Below, one piece after another: positions 17,694 through 26,187 of a DNA stretch of 64,000 nt (positions within the stretch are counted from its first letter, which is position 1; every line of letters begins with the position of its first letter). Origin of the DNA: Pseudomonadota bacterium (GTDB taxonomy: Bacteria; Pseudomonadota; Gammaproteobacteria; Burkholderiales; Burkholderiaceae_C); the NCBI GenBank assembly GCA_021847345.1, contig JAJZTW010000013.1:1-64000 (forward strand), written 5' to 3'. The notes beneath the pieces are model-generated. The model saw only the letters and a list, made by a program, of their open reading frames with translations, made no database searches and had not been told where the DNA came from. A program made the position numbers and the translations under genes.

Positions 17694-19817
17694 ATGAAAA
17701 AACCAGTGGTCAGCGATGCGGCGGTCGCGATGAAGCAGCAGGCCAGGTTGCGCCTCGGGCTCGGCGGGCTGATCATCGTCGCCGGCCTGCTCGCCGTGTC
17801 CGTGCTGCACATCCGCCTGCCGTACGAGACGCCGATGGGCTTGCTGTACCTGGGCTACGCCGCGGGCTTCTACCTGTTCGCGGCGCGGCGGGGCTTCCGG
17901 CTGGCGCCCTGGGTTCCTTACGCCACCGCGGTGGCCGACTCGGTGCTGCTCACCGGCTGGGTGCTGATCAGCCAGGAGGTCAGCCACCTGATCGTGCCCT
18001 TCTACATTTTCACGGCCATCGGCTACGGCATGCGCACCGGCAGCAAGCGCATCATGCAGACCTCGCAGTACTCCGGCCTGCTCGGGCTGATGCTCGCACC
18101 CGTGGCCCCCTACTGGCGCGATCACCTGCTGTTCTGGCTGTCGTCGCTGATCTCCATCGTGATCATCCCCGGCTACGTGGCGGTGCTGATGGACAAGCTC
18201 TACCTTGCGCTGCGCTATGCGGAAAGCGAGAGCAAGGCCAAGAGCGACCTGCTGGCCCGCGTCAGCCACGAACTGCGCACGCCGTTGTCGGGGATCTCGA
18301 ATGCGGCCGAGCTGATCCAGGGCGAGGCCCCCGAGCCGCGGACGCGCAAGCTGGCGGCGACCATCCTCTCGCTGAGCAATCACCTGCTCGCCGACATCAA
18401 CGATCTGCTGGACCAGAGCAAGGCCAGCCTGGGCAAGCTCAGCCTGGCCAGCGAGCCGGTGGATCTGCTGCGCCTGGTCAACGTGGTCACCGCGTCGGTG
18501 GAGATGCGCGCGCGCAAGAAGTCGCTCAACCTCGCCGCGCATGTCGATCCGCGAATCGCCGACCAGGTGCTGGGCGACCCGCACTGGCTGGCGCGCGTGC
18601 TGATCAACCTGATGGGCAACGCGGTGAAGTTCACCGAGTTCGGCTCCGTCAGCCTGGACATCTCGCTGCTGCGCGAAATGCCCGAGGCCTACCTGATCCG
18701 CTTCTCGGTGCGTGACACCGGCGTGGGAATCGCCAAGGAGTACCAGGAGCGCATCTTCGACCCCTTCGTGCAGATCAAGCGGCAATCGGCCGCGCAGTCC
18801 GAGGGGGCCGGGCTCGGGCTGGCCATCAGCAAGCAGGTGGTGGACCTGATGGGCGGTTCGTTGCGCGTGCAGGCCGAGGTCGGCATGGGCAGCACCTTCT
18901 GGTTCGACGTGCAGATGCCTCGCGCGTCGGCGGCGTCGGAGGCGCCGGCCGAGTCGGATTCGATGCTGCGGGTGGTGGACGGCCCGCGCTACCGCCTGCT
19001 GGTGGTCGACGACAACGAGACCAACCGCTACCTGCTGCAGGAGCTGCTGCGCCGCGAGGGCCACGAGGTGGTGGTGGCGGCCAGTGGCGAACAGGCGCTC
19101 GACACGCTGGCGCGCGACGGGCGCTTCGACCTGCTGCTGCTGGACTACAACCTCGGCGGCATGGACGGAAGCGTGCTGCTGCAGACCTATCGTTTCGGCA
19201 CCAGCCAGCCGGCGCCCGCGTACTTTCTCACCGCCGATGCCACCGCGCTGACCGCGGGCCGCCTGCGCGAGACCGGTGCGCTCGGCGTGCTCACCAAGCC
19301 GGTGCGACTGCGCGAGTTGCGCAACGCCATCGCGGCGGCCTGCGGCAACCACGCCAAGGCCCCCGCCGAGACGGCCCCGCTGCCCTTCGACGAGCGCACG
19401 CAGGCGCGCGTGCCGGCGGCCTCTCCCGCGCATCTGCGTCCGGTACCGGTGGTGTTCGTGGACATGGCGGTGATCGACCGCCTGCGCGCGATCGGCACCA
19501 GCCAGAACTTCGTCAAGGAACTGCTCGAGCGTGCGGTCAGTGACATTCGCGACAGCACCCAGCGCACGCTGCAGGCCTTGCGCGACTCCGACCTGCGGGC
19601 CGCTCGCGATGCCGGACATGCGCTGAAGGGCGTGTGCATGGAAACCGGCTCGATGCGCCTGATGAACATGGCGCTGGGCCTGATGCGCACGAGCGACGAG
19701 TACCTGCTCGAGAACCGCGATCGCATCGCCGAGGAACTGCGCGAGGCCAGCGTGCGCACCTGCGAGGCCTTGCAGGAAATCATCGCCGAGGCCCCGCGCC
19801 AGGCAGCGGGGTTCTGA
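17694..19817 (+). CDS. rpfC: RpfC-like hybrid histidine kinase (TM input, HisKA, HATPase, REC, Hpt)
   Basis: RVSHELRTPLSGISNAAELI H-box; NLMGNAVKFTEFG; GAGLGLAISKQVV; LVVDDNETNRYLL...LLLLDYNLGGMDG REC; GHALKGVCMETGS Hpt motif. Confidence 0.88.
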   Translation: MKKPVVSDAAVAMKQQARLRLGLGGLIIVAGLLAVSVLHIRLPYETPMGLLYLGYAAGFYLFAARRGFRLAPWVPYATAVADSVLLTGWVLISQEVSHLIVPFYIFTAIGYGMRTGSKRIMQTSQYSGLLGLMLAPVAPYWRDHLLFWLSSLISIVIIPGYVAVLMDKLYLALRYAESESKAKSDLLARVSHELRTPLSGISNAAELIQGEAPEPRTRKLAATILSLSNHLLADINDLLDQSKASLGKLSLASEPVDLLRLVNVVTASVEMRARKKSLNLAAHVDPRIADQVLGDPHWLARVLINLMGNAVKFTEFGSVSLDISLLREMPEAYLIRFSVRDTGVGIAKEYQERIFDPFVQIKRQSAAQSEGAGLGLAISKQVVDLMGGSLRVQAEVGMGSTFWFDVQMPRASAASEAPAESDSMLRVVDGPRYRLLVVDDNETNRYLLQELLRREGHEVVVAASGEQALDTLARDGRFDLLLLDYNLGGMDGSVLLQTYRFGTSQPAPAYFLTADATALTAGRLRETGALGVLTKPVRLRELRNAIAAACGNHAKAPAETAPLPFDERTQARVPAASPAHLRPVPVVFVDMAVIDRLRAIGTSQNFVKELLERAVSDIRDSTQRTLQALRDSDLRAARDAGHALKGVCMETGSMRLMNMALGLMRTSDEYLLENRDRIAEELREASVRTCEALQEIIAEAPRQAAGF

Positions 19818-19899
19818 GCGCCCCCAGGGCCGGGCTGCGCCCAGCCCGCCCCCCGTGGGGGTCAAGCAATCTTGGGGCGGCCCTGCGTTTTCTCGTGAA
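19818..19899. repeat. Diverged single copy of the 5404-5627 intergenic repeat
   Basis: GAGCGCCCCCAGGGCCGGGCTGCGCCCAGCCCGCCCCCCGTGGGGGTCAAGCAATCTTGGGGCGGCCCTGCGTTTTCTCGTGAA matches the 83-bp unit with a few changes. Confidence 0.9.
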
Positions 19900-19923
19900 C
19901 CCCGCGGCGGCGACCCGGCCGGT

Positions 19924-20868
19924 TCAGGCCGCGGCCAGTTCCTGCGTCGTGCGCTCGTCGGCCCGGTACAGCACCCGCGCCAGCGCGTCGCGCGCGTCCT
20001 GCAGCGCGCATTCGCGCAACTCCGCTCCCAGGCGCGTGAGCGCGTCATTGACCGCCCATTGCTCGGCACTGCATGCGAACAGGCGCTCGCTGCGCCGCGC
20101 CAGCGCAAGCACGAACTCGGTGCTGTAGCTGGCGGCCGGGCCGGGGCCTGGGCCGTCGCGGCCGAGGGCCTTGAGTGCGCCGATCCAGCCCAGGTTGTGG
20201 GTCAGCCCGGCAAGGTAGGCGTCGAAGGCATCGACTCCTCCGTCTCGCGCCAGCGCATGACACCAGCCCCCCTTGGTCTGCGCATGGGTCCACAGCCGGG
20301 GAAGCGCGGGGGCCAGCAGCGGATCGCGCAGCGCATCGAACAGCGGCCGCAGCAGGCTGGAGCTGACGGCTCGCCGCAAACCGTCGGTGCCCAGGCGGGT
20401 CGCCGCGCGTTCGAGCTCGGTGACCGGCGCGCCGTGCTGGTGACGCGCCGAGTTCGCCAGGCGCAGGATCTCGGCGGCGAGGTACGGGTCGGCGCGGATG
20501 AGTCCGCAGGCCTCACGCAGCGAGACATCGTCGTCGCGCAGGCAGGCCAGCAGGCGCGGCAGCACGGCCGGGGGGCGGGGAATCCAGCGCGCGATCGTGC
20601 CGGGGTCCTCGAGCACGCGGTCGAGCCTGTCCAGGACTTCCCGCTCGCCGGCGCCGAGTTCGCGCTGCCCCAGGCAGGCCCGTCCAGTGGCGTATTCGAA
20701 AAAGCGGCATGCGACAGGCTCGTCGCGGGTCGGCGCCTCGGAAGGGTGGGCTTCGGCCGCCAGCGCGTCAGCCGTGTACCGCGGCGCAGAAGCGCCGGGC
20801 CCGACAGCCTGCAAGGCCTGCGGCGCGCGGCGTGGTGCGAAGCGTCGAACGATGTCCAGTAGACCCAT
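19924..20868 (-). CDS. HDOD domain-containing protein
   Basis: PPAVLPRLLACLRDDDVSLREACGLIRADPYLAAEILRLANSARHQ and GLTHNLGWIGALKAL. Confidence 0.82.
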   Translation of the reverse strand: MGLLDIVRRFAPRRAPQALQAVGPGASAPRYTADALAAEAHPSEAPTRDEPVACRFFEYATGRACLGQRELGAGEREVLDRLDRVLEDPGTIARWIPRPPAVLPRLLACLRDDDVSLREACGLIRADPYLAAEILRLANSARHQHGAPVTELERAATRLGTDGLRRAVSSSLLRPLFDALRDPLLAPALPRLWTHAQTKGGWCHALARDGGVDAFDAYLAGLTHNLGWIGALKALGRDGPGPGPAASYSTEFVLALARRSERLFACSAEQWAVNDALTRLGAELRECALQDARDALARVLYRADERTTQELAAA

Positions 20869-21002
20869 TCAGAATCCGTGCATGTGTTTGCCTTCACGCA
20901 CGCCCATCGAAGACTGCGCGGCCATGCCCCGAATGTAGCCAAACCCGAAGTGATTCGCAGCCACCTTTTCCCGGGGGGCGGGGCGCACCCGCGGTGCCAG
21001 CG

Positions 21003-21680
21003 TCAACGCTCGCGCGTGAACTCGGCTTCGATGTGCAGGCGTACCGTGTCGCCGACCAGGCCGGGCCAGGCCGGCAGCCCCAGGCGCTCGCGCGAGAATT
21101 CGCCGCGCGCCGACACGCCCAGCGTGGGCAGGCCGTCGATGGGGTTGACGCCATAGCCGCGCAGGCGCACGTGCAGCAGCACGGGTTCGTGGTGTTCGCC
21201 CAGGCTCAACACGCCGCGCAGCACGGCGCGGTCGCCCTGCAGTTCGCGCAGCCCTTGTGCCTGCAGCGTGATGCGCGGCTGGTGCCGCGCGTCGAGCATC
21301 GCCGGGCCGCGCAACTCGGCGTCGAGCGCGGGGTCGTTGGTGTCGACACTGGCGCTTTTCACCCAGGCCTGCAGGCTCGCCGCGGGTGCTCCGGCCGCCC
21401 CGGCCTGCGGCCAGCGCAGCACGGCGCCGGCGCGGTCGAAACGCATCACGAAGCGCGAGAACCCGAGGTGGTCGACGTCGAAGCTCACGCTCCAGTGCTG
21501 GGGATCGAGGCGCCACACTCCCGGCGCAACATCGGCGAATCGTCGATCCTGGTGGCGCGTGAGCGCGCGCAGCGGGGTGCAGCCGGCGAGCAGCGCGAGC
21601 AAGAGCGCGGGGCCCAGCGCGCGCAGCGCCGCCGGGAAGTACGAGGGCTTGCGCCCGGTGACGGCGTGGCTGCAAGGCAT
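21003..21680 (-). CDS. YceI family lipoprotein
   Basis: Lipobox LLALLAGC; WRLDPQHWSVSFDVDHLGFSRFVMRFDRAGAVLRW YceI pattern. Confidence 0.82.
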   Translation of the reverse strand: MPCSHAVTGRKPSYFPAALRALGPALLLALLAGCTPLRALTRHQDRRFADVAPGVWRLDPQHWSVSFDVDHLGFSRFVMRFDRAGAVLRWPQAGAAGAPAASLQAWVKSASVDTNDPALDAELRGPAMLDARHQPRITLQAQGLRELQGDRAVLRGVLSLGEHHEPVLLHVRLRGYGVNPIDGLPTLGVSARGEFSRERLGLPAWPGLVGDTVRLHIEAEFTRER

Positions 21681-21751
21681 GATGGTGTCGAACCTGGGTT
21701 GTCCAGGACAAATATACTGCGAACGCCAACGAACATCCGGAGATCTCGCCC

Positions 21752-22222
21752 ATGGACCCACGACGTCGCAGCCCCAAGGTGCTTGCCTTGCTGGGTTACA
21801 GCGGAACGATTCCGTTCCTGGGCATCGCCGCTGCGATGTGGGCGGTGCCGGGCTGGCAAAGCTGGCTGCAACCTGCCTTGCTCGATTATGCGGCGTTGAT
21901 CCTGAGTTTCCTGGGCGCCTTGCACGCCGGCATGGCCATCGCCGGCGTCGGCGGCCAGGACACGCTGCTCGAGCGACGCATGCACCTGTGGAGCGTCGCA
22001 CCGTGCCTCATCGGCTGGCTCGCACTGCTGCTGCCTCTGTCGTCGGGCACCGCGCTGCTGGTGGGCGGCCTGGTCGCCCAGTGGGTGCAGGACCTGCGCC
22101 TGACGCGGCGCGCCGAGCTTCCGCGCTGGTACCTGGGCCTGCGTACCCGCCTCAGCCTGGTCGCCTGCCTGAGCCTGCTCGCCGCGGCGGCCGCGGTGCC
22201 GCTGGCCTACGGCGCGGCCTGA
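21752..22222 (+). CDS. DUF3429 domain-containing integral membrane protein
   Basis: LLGYSGTIPFLGIAAAMW...YAALILSFLGALHAGMAIA, typical DUF3429 pattern. Confidence 0.82.
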   Translation: MDPRRRSPKVLALLGYSGTIPFLGIAAAMWAVPGWQSWLQPALLDYAALILSFLGALHAGMAIAGVGGQDTLLERRMHLWSVAPCLIGWLALLLPLSSGTALLVGGLVAQWVQDLRLTRRAELPRWYLGLRTRLSLVACLSLLAAAAAVPLAYGAA

Positions 22223-22803
22223 GCGCCACCGCGCGACGCCGCGGCGGGGGCGTCCTGCTGCAGCGCCGTGCGTGCAGGCGCGTAGCCGGCGGCGGCCGCG
22301 CGCCGCAGCAGCTCCATTCCGCGCTGCGAAGCCTGTCGGAGTTGCGCGGGGCTGGCGCTTTCCAGCGCGGGGTCGACGAAGGGGCCGTCGATCAGCAGGC
22401 GTCCCAGGTGGAACTGGGCCGGGGCGTATCCCTGGTCGGCCGCCTTGCCGAGAAAGTAGCGTGCCTGCTCAAAGTCCTGCGCCACCGCGCGCCCCTGCAG
22501 GTACAGCATGCCCAGCAGGTATTGCGCGCGCACGTCGCCCTGCTGGTTGGCCTGGGTCAGCCAGCTCACGGCCTCGGCGTCACGCCCCTGGCGCAGCAGG
22601 TAGCGCGCGTAGTCCATCTGCGCGTGTTCCTGCCCGTTCTCGGCGTCGCGCTTGAGCCTGGCGACGTCGGGATGGCCCAGGGCTTCGGTCCACAACCAGC
22701 GCTGCGCGCCGCCGGCGGGAGCCGCGGCGGGCGCCGCCCGCACCGCCGGCGCCGCCACCAGCGCGGCCAGCAGGCACACGAGCGTGCGGGCGCGCGGGCT
22801 CAT
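22207..22803 (-). CDS. Sel1-repeat (TPR-like) periplasmic protein
   Basis: Repeats NGQEHAQMDYARYLLRQGRDAEAVSWLTQANQQGDVRAQYLLGMLYLQGRAV; 4-bp overlap with the upstream gene. Confidence 0.82.
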   Translation of the reverse strand: MSPRARTLVCLLAALVAAPAVRAAPAAAPAGGAQRWLWTEALGHPDVARLKRDAENGQEHAQMDYARYLLRQGRDAEAVSWLTQANQQGDVRAQYLLGMLYLQGRAVAQDFEQARYFLGKAADQGYAPAQFHLGRLLIDGPFVDPALESASPAQLRQASQRGMELLRRAAAAGYAPARTALQQDAPAAASRGGAQAAP

Positions 22804-23975
22804 TTCACGTACGAGTTGAAAGGCTTCTGGTCATCGCCCGCATGCGCCGGATCCAGCGCCTTGCCCGACGGCTTGTAGCCGTTCTCGTGCAGCAGGTAGG
22901 CCATGATGTCGGCATAGACCTGGGGCTTGAGCATGCCGGGCTGGTCGGCCGGCATGTTGGTGGTCATGTACTGGTAGATGCCCCCGATGGTCATGGTCGA
23001 ACCGCTGGACGGAGCGAAGCCGGAGCCGCGCAGGGTCGGGCCGGTGCGGCCCTCCAGGTTGGCGCCATGGCAGCGAGCGCAATCGGCGGCGTAGGCCTTC
23101 GCGCCGGGACCGACCTGTTCCTGCGAGAACTCCGCCGTCGCCCCCGATGCGGCGTCGTCCGCGGTGCGCACCAGCATTCCCGCCTCGCCCGGATGGAACA
23201 CGGCAGGCTGGGCCATCGCGGCGGCGGACGGCATTTCGCGCAGGCTATCGGCGTGCAGGCTCCACGGCGCGGTCAGGTGCGGCAGCGTGCCGTCCTGCTC
23301 CAGCCCGTGCACCGCGGTGGCGATGCGCCGGGCGAGCGCGGCCTGGCGCGTGCTGGTGATGAAGCTGAGCTGCCACTGCGACAGCGAGGTGTGCGTGGGG
23401 GTGGAGATGAAGTGGGTCTGCGGATGCTGCTGCTCGTAGGCGACGAGGCTCGGATACCAGGCGATGCCATAGGCATCCTTGCCTTGGGCCACGGCACCGA
23501 TCACCGCATCGGTGTTGTTCAGTACGTCGAACTCGGTGTCGCGCTCCTGGGCGGCGATGAGTTGCGCCGGGCTCTTGTAGGCCACCGCGACGGTGCTGCG
23601 CCCGGCGTCGGAAACCCTGGCACCCGCGGCGTGGAATTTGACAAAGGCCGCGTCGAGGTAGGGCGTGACCACCACCGATTCGGGCTTGAGTTTGCTGAAG
23701 TGCTGGGACACCGGAACCCCGATGAACACGTCGCAGCGCGACTGCAGCAGCTTGTCCACCACCGCCGCGGACGCGCCGCGCCGGCCGATGGCGTCGCCGA
23801 GGTCCACACGCGCGTAGTCGAGTCCGGCGCGCTGGAACACGGCGCGCGCGACCTGGCTGTCGATGGCTTCGCTGGCACTGTGCGGAAACCCGCAAAGCCG
23901 CACGGGGGCCGCATGCGCGGCCGGAGCGCTGGCGGCCAGCGCGAGCAGCATGGCTGCAGGGAGAATGTTCCGCAT
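22800..23975 (-). CDS. Fusion of periplasmic substrate-binding (SBP_bac_3, XoxJ/MxaJ-like) domain and mono-haem cytochrome c
   Basis: Signal peptide MRNILPAAMLLALAASAPAAHA; PVRLCGFPHSASEAIDSQVARAVFQRAG...CDVFIGVPVSQHFSKLKPESVVVTPYLDAAF; C-terminal AYAADCARCHGANLEGRTGPTLRGSGF (CxxCH). AAGGA Shine-Dalgarno upstream of 23975. Confidence 0.85.
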   Translation of the reverse strand: MRNILPAAMLLALAASAPAAHAAPVRLCGFPHSASEAIDSQVARAVFQRAGLDYARVDLGDAIGRRGASAAVVDKLLQSRCDVFIGVPVSQHFSKLKPESVVVTPYLDAAFVKFHAAGARVSDAGRSTVAVAYKSPAQLIAAQERDTEFDVLNNTDAVIGAVAQGKDAYGIAWYPSLVAYEQQHPQTHFISTPTHTSLSQWQLSFITSTRQAALARRIATAVHGLEQDGTLPHLTAPWSLHADSLREMPSAAAMAQPAVFHPGEAGMLVRTADDAASGATAEFSQEQVGPGAKAYAADCARCHGANLEGRTGPTLRGSGFAPSSGSTMTIGGIYQYMTTNMPADQPGMLKPQVYADIMAYLLHENGYKPSGKALDPAHAGDDQKPFNSYVK

Positions 23976-24002
23976 GTTGCTGATCCTTGACATCACGAAA
24001 TC

Positions 24003-24041
24003 CAAAAAATAGGCCCCGGGGGCCACTGCGGCGCCCCGGGG
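24003..24041 (-). terminator. Candidate attenuator/terminator hairpin with U-tract between the dehydrogenase and the cytochrome-fusion gene
   Basis: Minus strand CCCCGGGGC...GCCCCCGGGGCCTATTTTTT; one-base bulge in the stem. Confidence 0.5.
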
Positions 24042-24054
24042 TGAACACACAGGC

Positions 24055-25773
24055 TTAGTCGTTCAGCGCGAACACGTACAGCGTGCCGCCGCGCGGAATG
24101 TCCTTGGTCATCTCGGCCATCGGGCCGCCCCAGATCGGGTTGGCGCCGCCGTAGCCAGCCAGGATGGCCACGTATTCCTTGCCCTGGACTTCATACACGG
24201 CCGGTTGCGCGACGATGCCGCTGGCCAGCTTCGGGCTCTTCCACAGCACCTTGCCGGTCTTGGTGTCGAAGGCATACAGATGACCCTTGAGCGAACCGGT
24301 GAAGGTCACGCCACCCGCGGTGGCGGTGACGCCGCCGTTCCAGGGCATCTTGCTCCAGTGACCCCAGACCTTCTTGCCGGTGTCGACGTCGATGGCCTGC
24401 ACCTCGCCGTAGCCCTTGCTGCCGGCTTCCGGGTAGATGGAGAAGCCTTCACCCAGGTAGGCCAGGCCCTGCATGTAGCTCACCTTGGTACCGTTGTAGG
24501 TACCGCAGGCGTGCAGCGACGGGACGATCGCGATGTGGGTCGTCGGGTCGTAGGCCATGGACCACCAGTTCTTGCCGCCCAGGAACTGCGGGCAGGTCTT
24601 GATCTTGGTGCCGACCTTCGGATAGGCCTTCGGGTTGTTGATCGACTCGCCCTGGGCGTTGTAGCCCAGCACCGAGGTGGTCTTCACGAAGGGCTTGGCG
24701 TAGATCAGCTTGCCGGTCTCGCGATCGATGGCGATGAAGTAGCCATTGCGATCGGCGTGGATCAGCGCGTCGTAGTCCTTGCCCTTGTAGTGCACGTTGG
24801 CACGCAGCGCGGTGTTGACACCGTCATAGTCCCAGGTGTCGTGCTGCGTGTACTGGAAGTACCACTTCAGGTCGCCGCTGTTGGCATTGAGGGCCAGCAG
24901 GGAATCCGAGTACAGGTTCTTGCCCGGACGCAGCTCGGCCAGCCACGGGCCGGGGTTGCCCACGCCCCAGTACAGGGTCTTGCTCTTGGGGTCGTAGGTG
25001 CCGGTCAGCCAGGCCGGGGAGCCCGCGTGCAGGTACATGCCCTTCGGCCAGGTGTCGCCGTTCTTCTCGCTGGGCGACGGCACGGTGTAGGTCTTCCACA
25101 TCGTGTCGCCGTTCTTCACGTCCAGCGCGCTGATGAAGCCGCGTGCGCCGTATTCGCCACCGGCGCTGCCGATGTAGAGCTTGCCGCCGGCGACCAGCGG
25201 GGCCAGCGAGAAGGCGTAGCCGATGCCGGGGTCGACGATCTGCTTCTTCCACTCGATCTGGCCGGTCTGCGCGTTCAGCGAAGCCACTTCACCGCTGAGC
25301 ATGGCCACGAACAGGCTGTCGCCATACAGCGCCACGCCGCGGTTGACCACGTCACAGCAAACGGTCTTGTAGGCGATCTTGGGCAGCTGGGGGTCGAAGC
25401 TCCACAGCTTCTTGCCGCTGGTGGCGTCGAAGGCGTAGACGTGATCCTTCGGCGTGGTCACGAACATGTAGTTGCCGTTGACGATCGGCGTGGCCTCGAA
25501 ACCCTGGGTCAGGTCGGCCGGGAACTTGTGCGACCAGACCATTTTCAGCTTGCCGACGTTGGCGGCGTCGATCTGCTTGGCCGGCGAATAGCTGTCGCCG
25601 CCGTAGCCGTGGTAGTAGGTCAGCCAGTCGGTGCTCTGCGAGGCCTGGTCCAGGCGCGACTGGGTCACGGCGGGGTAGTCGGCCTGGGCGGCCGAAGCGA
25701 AGGCCACGCTCAGCGCGGCGGCGGCCAGCGGCGTGAGCCACTTGTGCTTGCGAACGGTATTGCGATTTTTCAT
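24055..25773 (-). CDS. PQQ-dependent methanol/ethanol-type dehydrogenase, lanthanide-type active site
   Basis: TVCCDVVNRG vicinal-Cys disulfide, repeated PQQ beta-propeller motifs (ATSGKKLWSFD, TKTGKVLWKSP), QHDTWDYDGVN motif with Asp two residues after the catalytic Asp; signal peptide. Confidence 0.92.
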   Translation of the reverse strand: MKNRNTVRKHKWLTPLAAAALSVAFASAAQADYPAVTQSRLDQASQSTDWLTYYHGYGGDSYSPAKQIDAANVGKLKMVWSHKFPADLTQGFEATPIVNGNYMFVTTPKDHVYAFDATSGKKLWSFDPQLPKIAYKTVCCDVVNRGVALYGDSLFVAMLSGEVASLNAQTGQIEWKKQIVDPGIGYAFSLAPLVAGGKLYIGSAGGEYGARGFISALDVKNGDTMWKTYTVPSPSEKNGDTWPKGMYLHAGSPAWLTGTYDPKSKTLYWGVGNPGPWLAELRPGKNLYSDSLLALNANSGDLKWYFQYTQHDTWDYDGVNTALRANVHYKGKDYDALIHADRNGYFIAIDRETGKLIYAKPFVKTTSVLGYNAQGESINNPKAYPKVGTKIKTCPQFLGGKNWWSMAYDPTTHIAIVPSLHACGTYNGTKVSYMQGLAYLGEGFSIYPEAGSKGYGEVQAIDVDTGKKVWGHWSKMPWNGGVTATAGGVTFTGSLKGHLYAFDTKTGKVLWKSPKLASGIVAQPAVYEVQGKEYVAILAGYGGANPIWGGPMAEMTKDIPRGGTLYVFALND

Positions 25774-26073
25774 GGGATGTTCCTTGCTCTCCACGGTTTT
25801 CGGGCCTGGTCTGGGCGACTGCGCGCGGGATCGCCCTCGGCGGGCGTCGGCGGCGCGGCTGCGCACCATCCGGCTGTAGCTTGTTGGTCGAACGGCTGGT
25901 GGCTGCTGGCTCCTCCTTGCTGGCAAGCGGGACTTCGATGCCAAGCACATATCAGGAACCGTGCCAGCCTCATGGTTTTTTTGCGCCAGCGCAGGAACGC
26001 AGCAAAAACAAGGGCTTGCAACGCGCCGTCCGGTGTTACCCGCGGTGGCGCGAGACCGGATCAGGCTGCTATT

Positions 26074-26091
26074 GCGACAGCTGGCTGTCGC
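26074..26091. repeat. 18-bp dyad GCGACAGC-TG-GCTGTCGC in the tonB/dehydrogenase intergenic region
   Basis: Perfect 8-bp arms read directly. Confidence 0.6.
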
Positions 26092-26187
26092 GTTTCGCGA
26101 CATCGCCGCGTCCGGGCGCGCATGCGACAGGCGCTTGCGCGACAAGTCGCGCCGACAACGTGCGCCGTGCGCGCTGCGCGCAGGCGT

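Noticed and set aside
16458-20108. 1216-aa minus-strand ORF
   Set aside because: Antisense to rpfG and rpfC with R/H/Q/A-rich composition; artefact of high GC and lack of stop codons. The plus-strand genes have clear domains.
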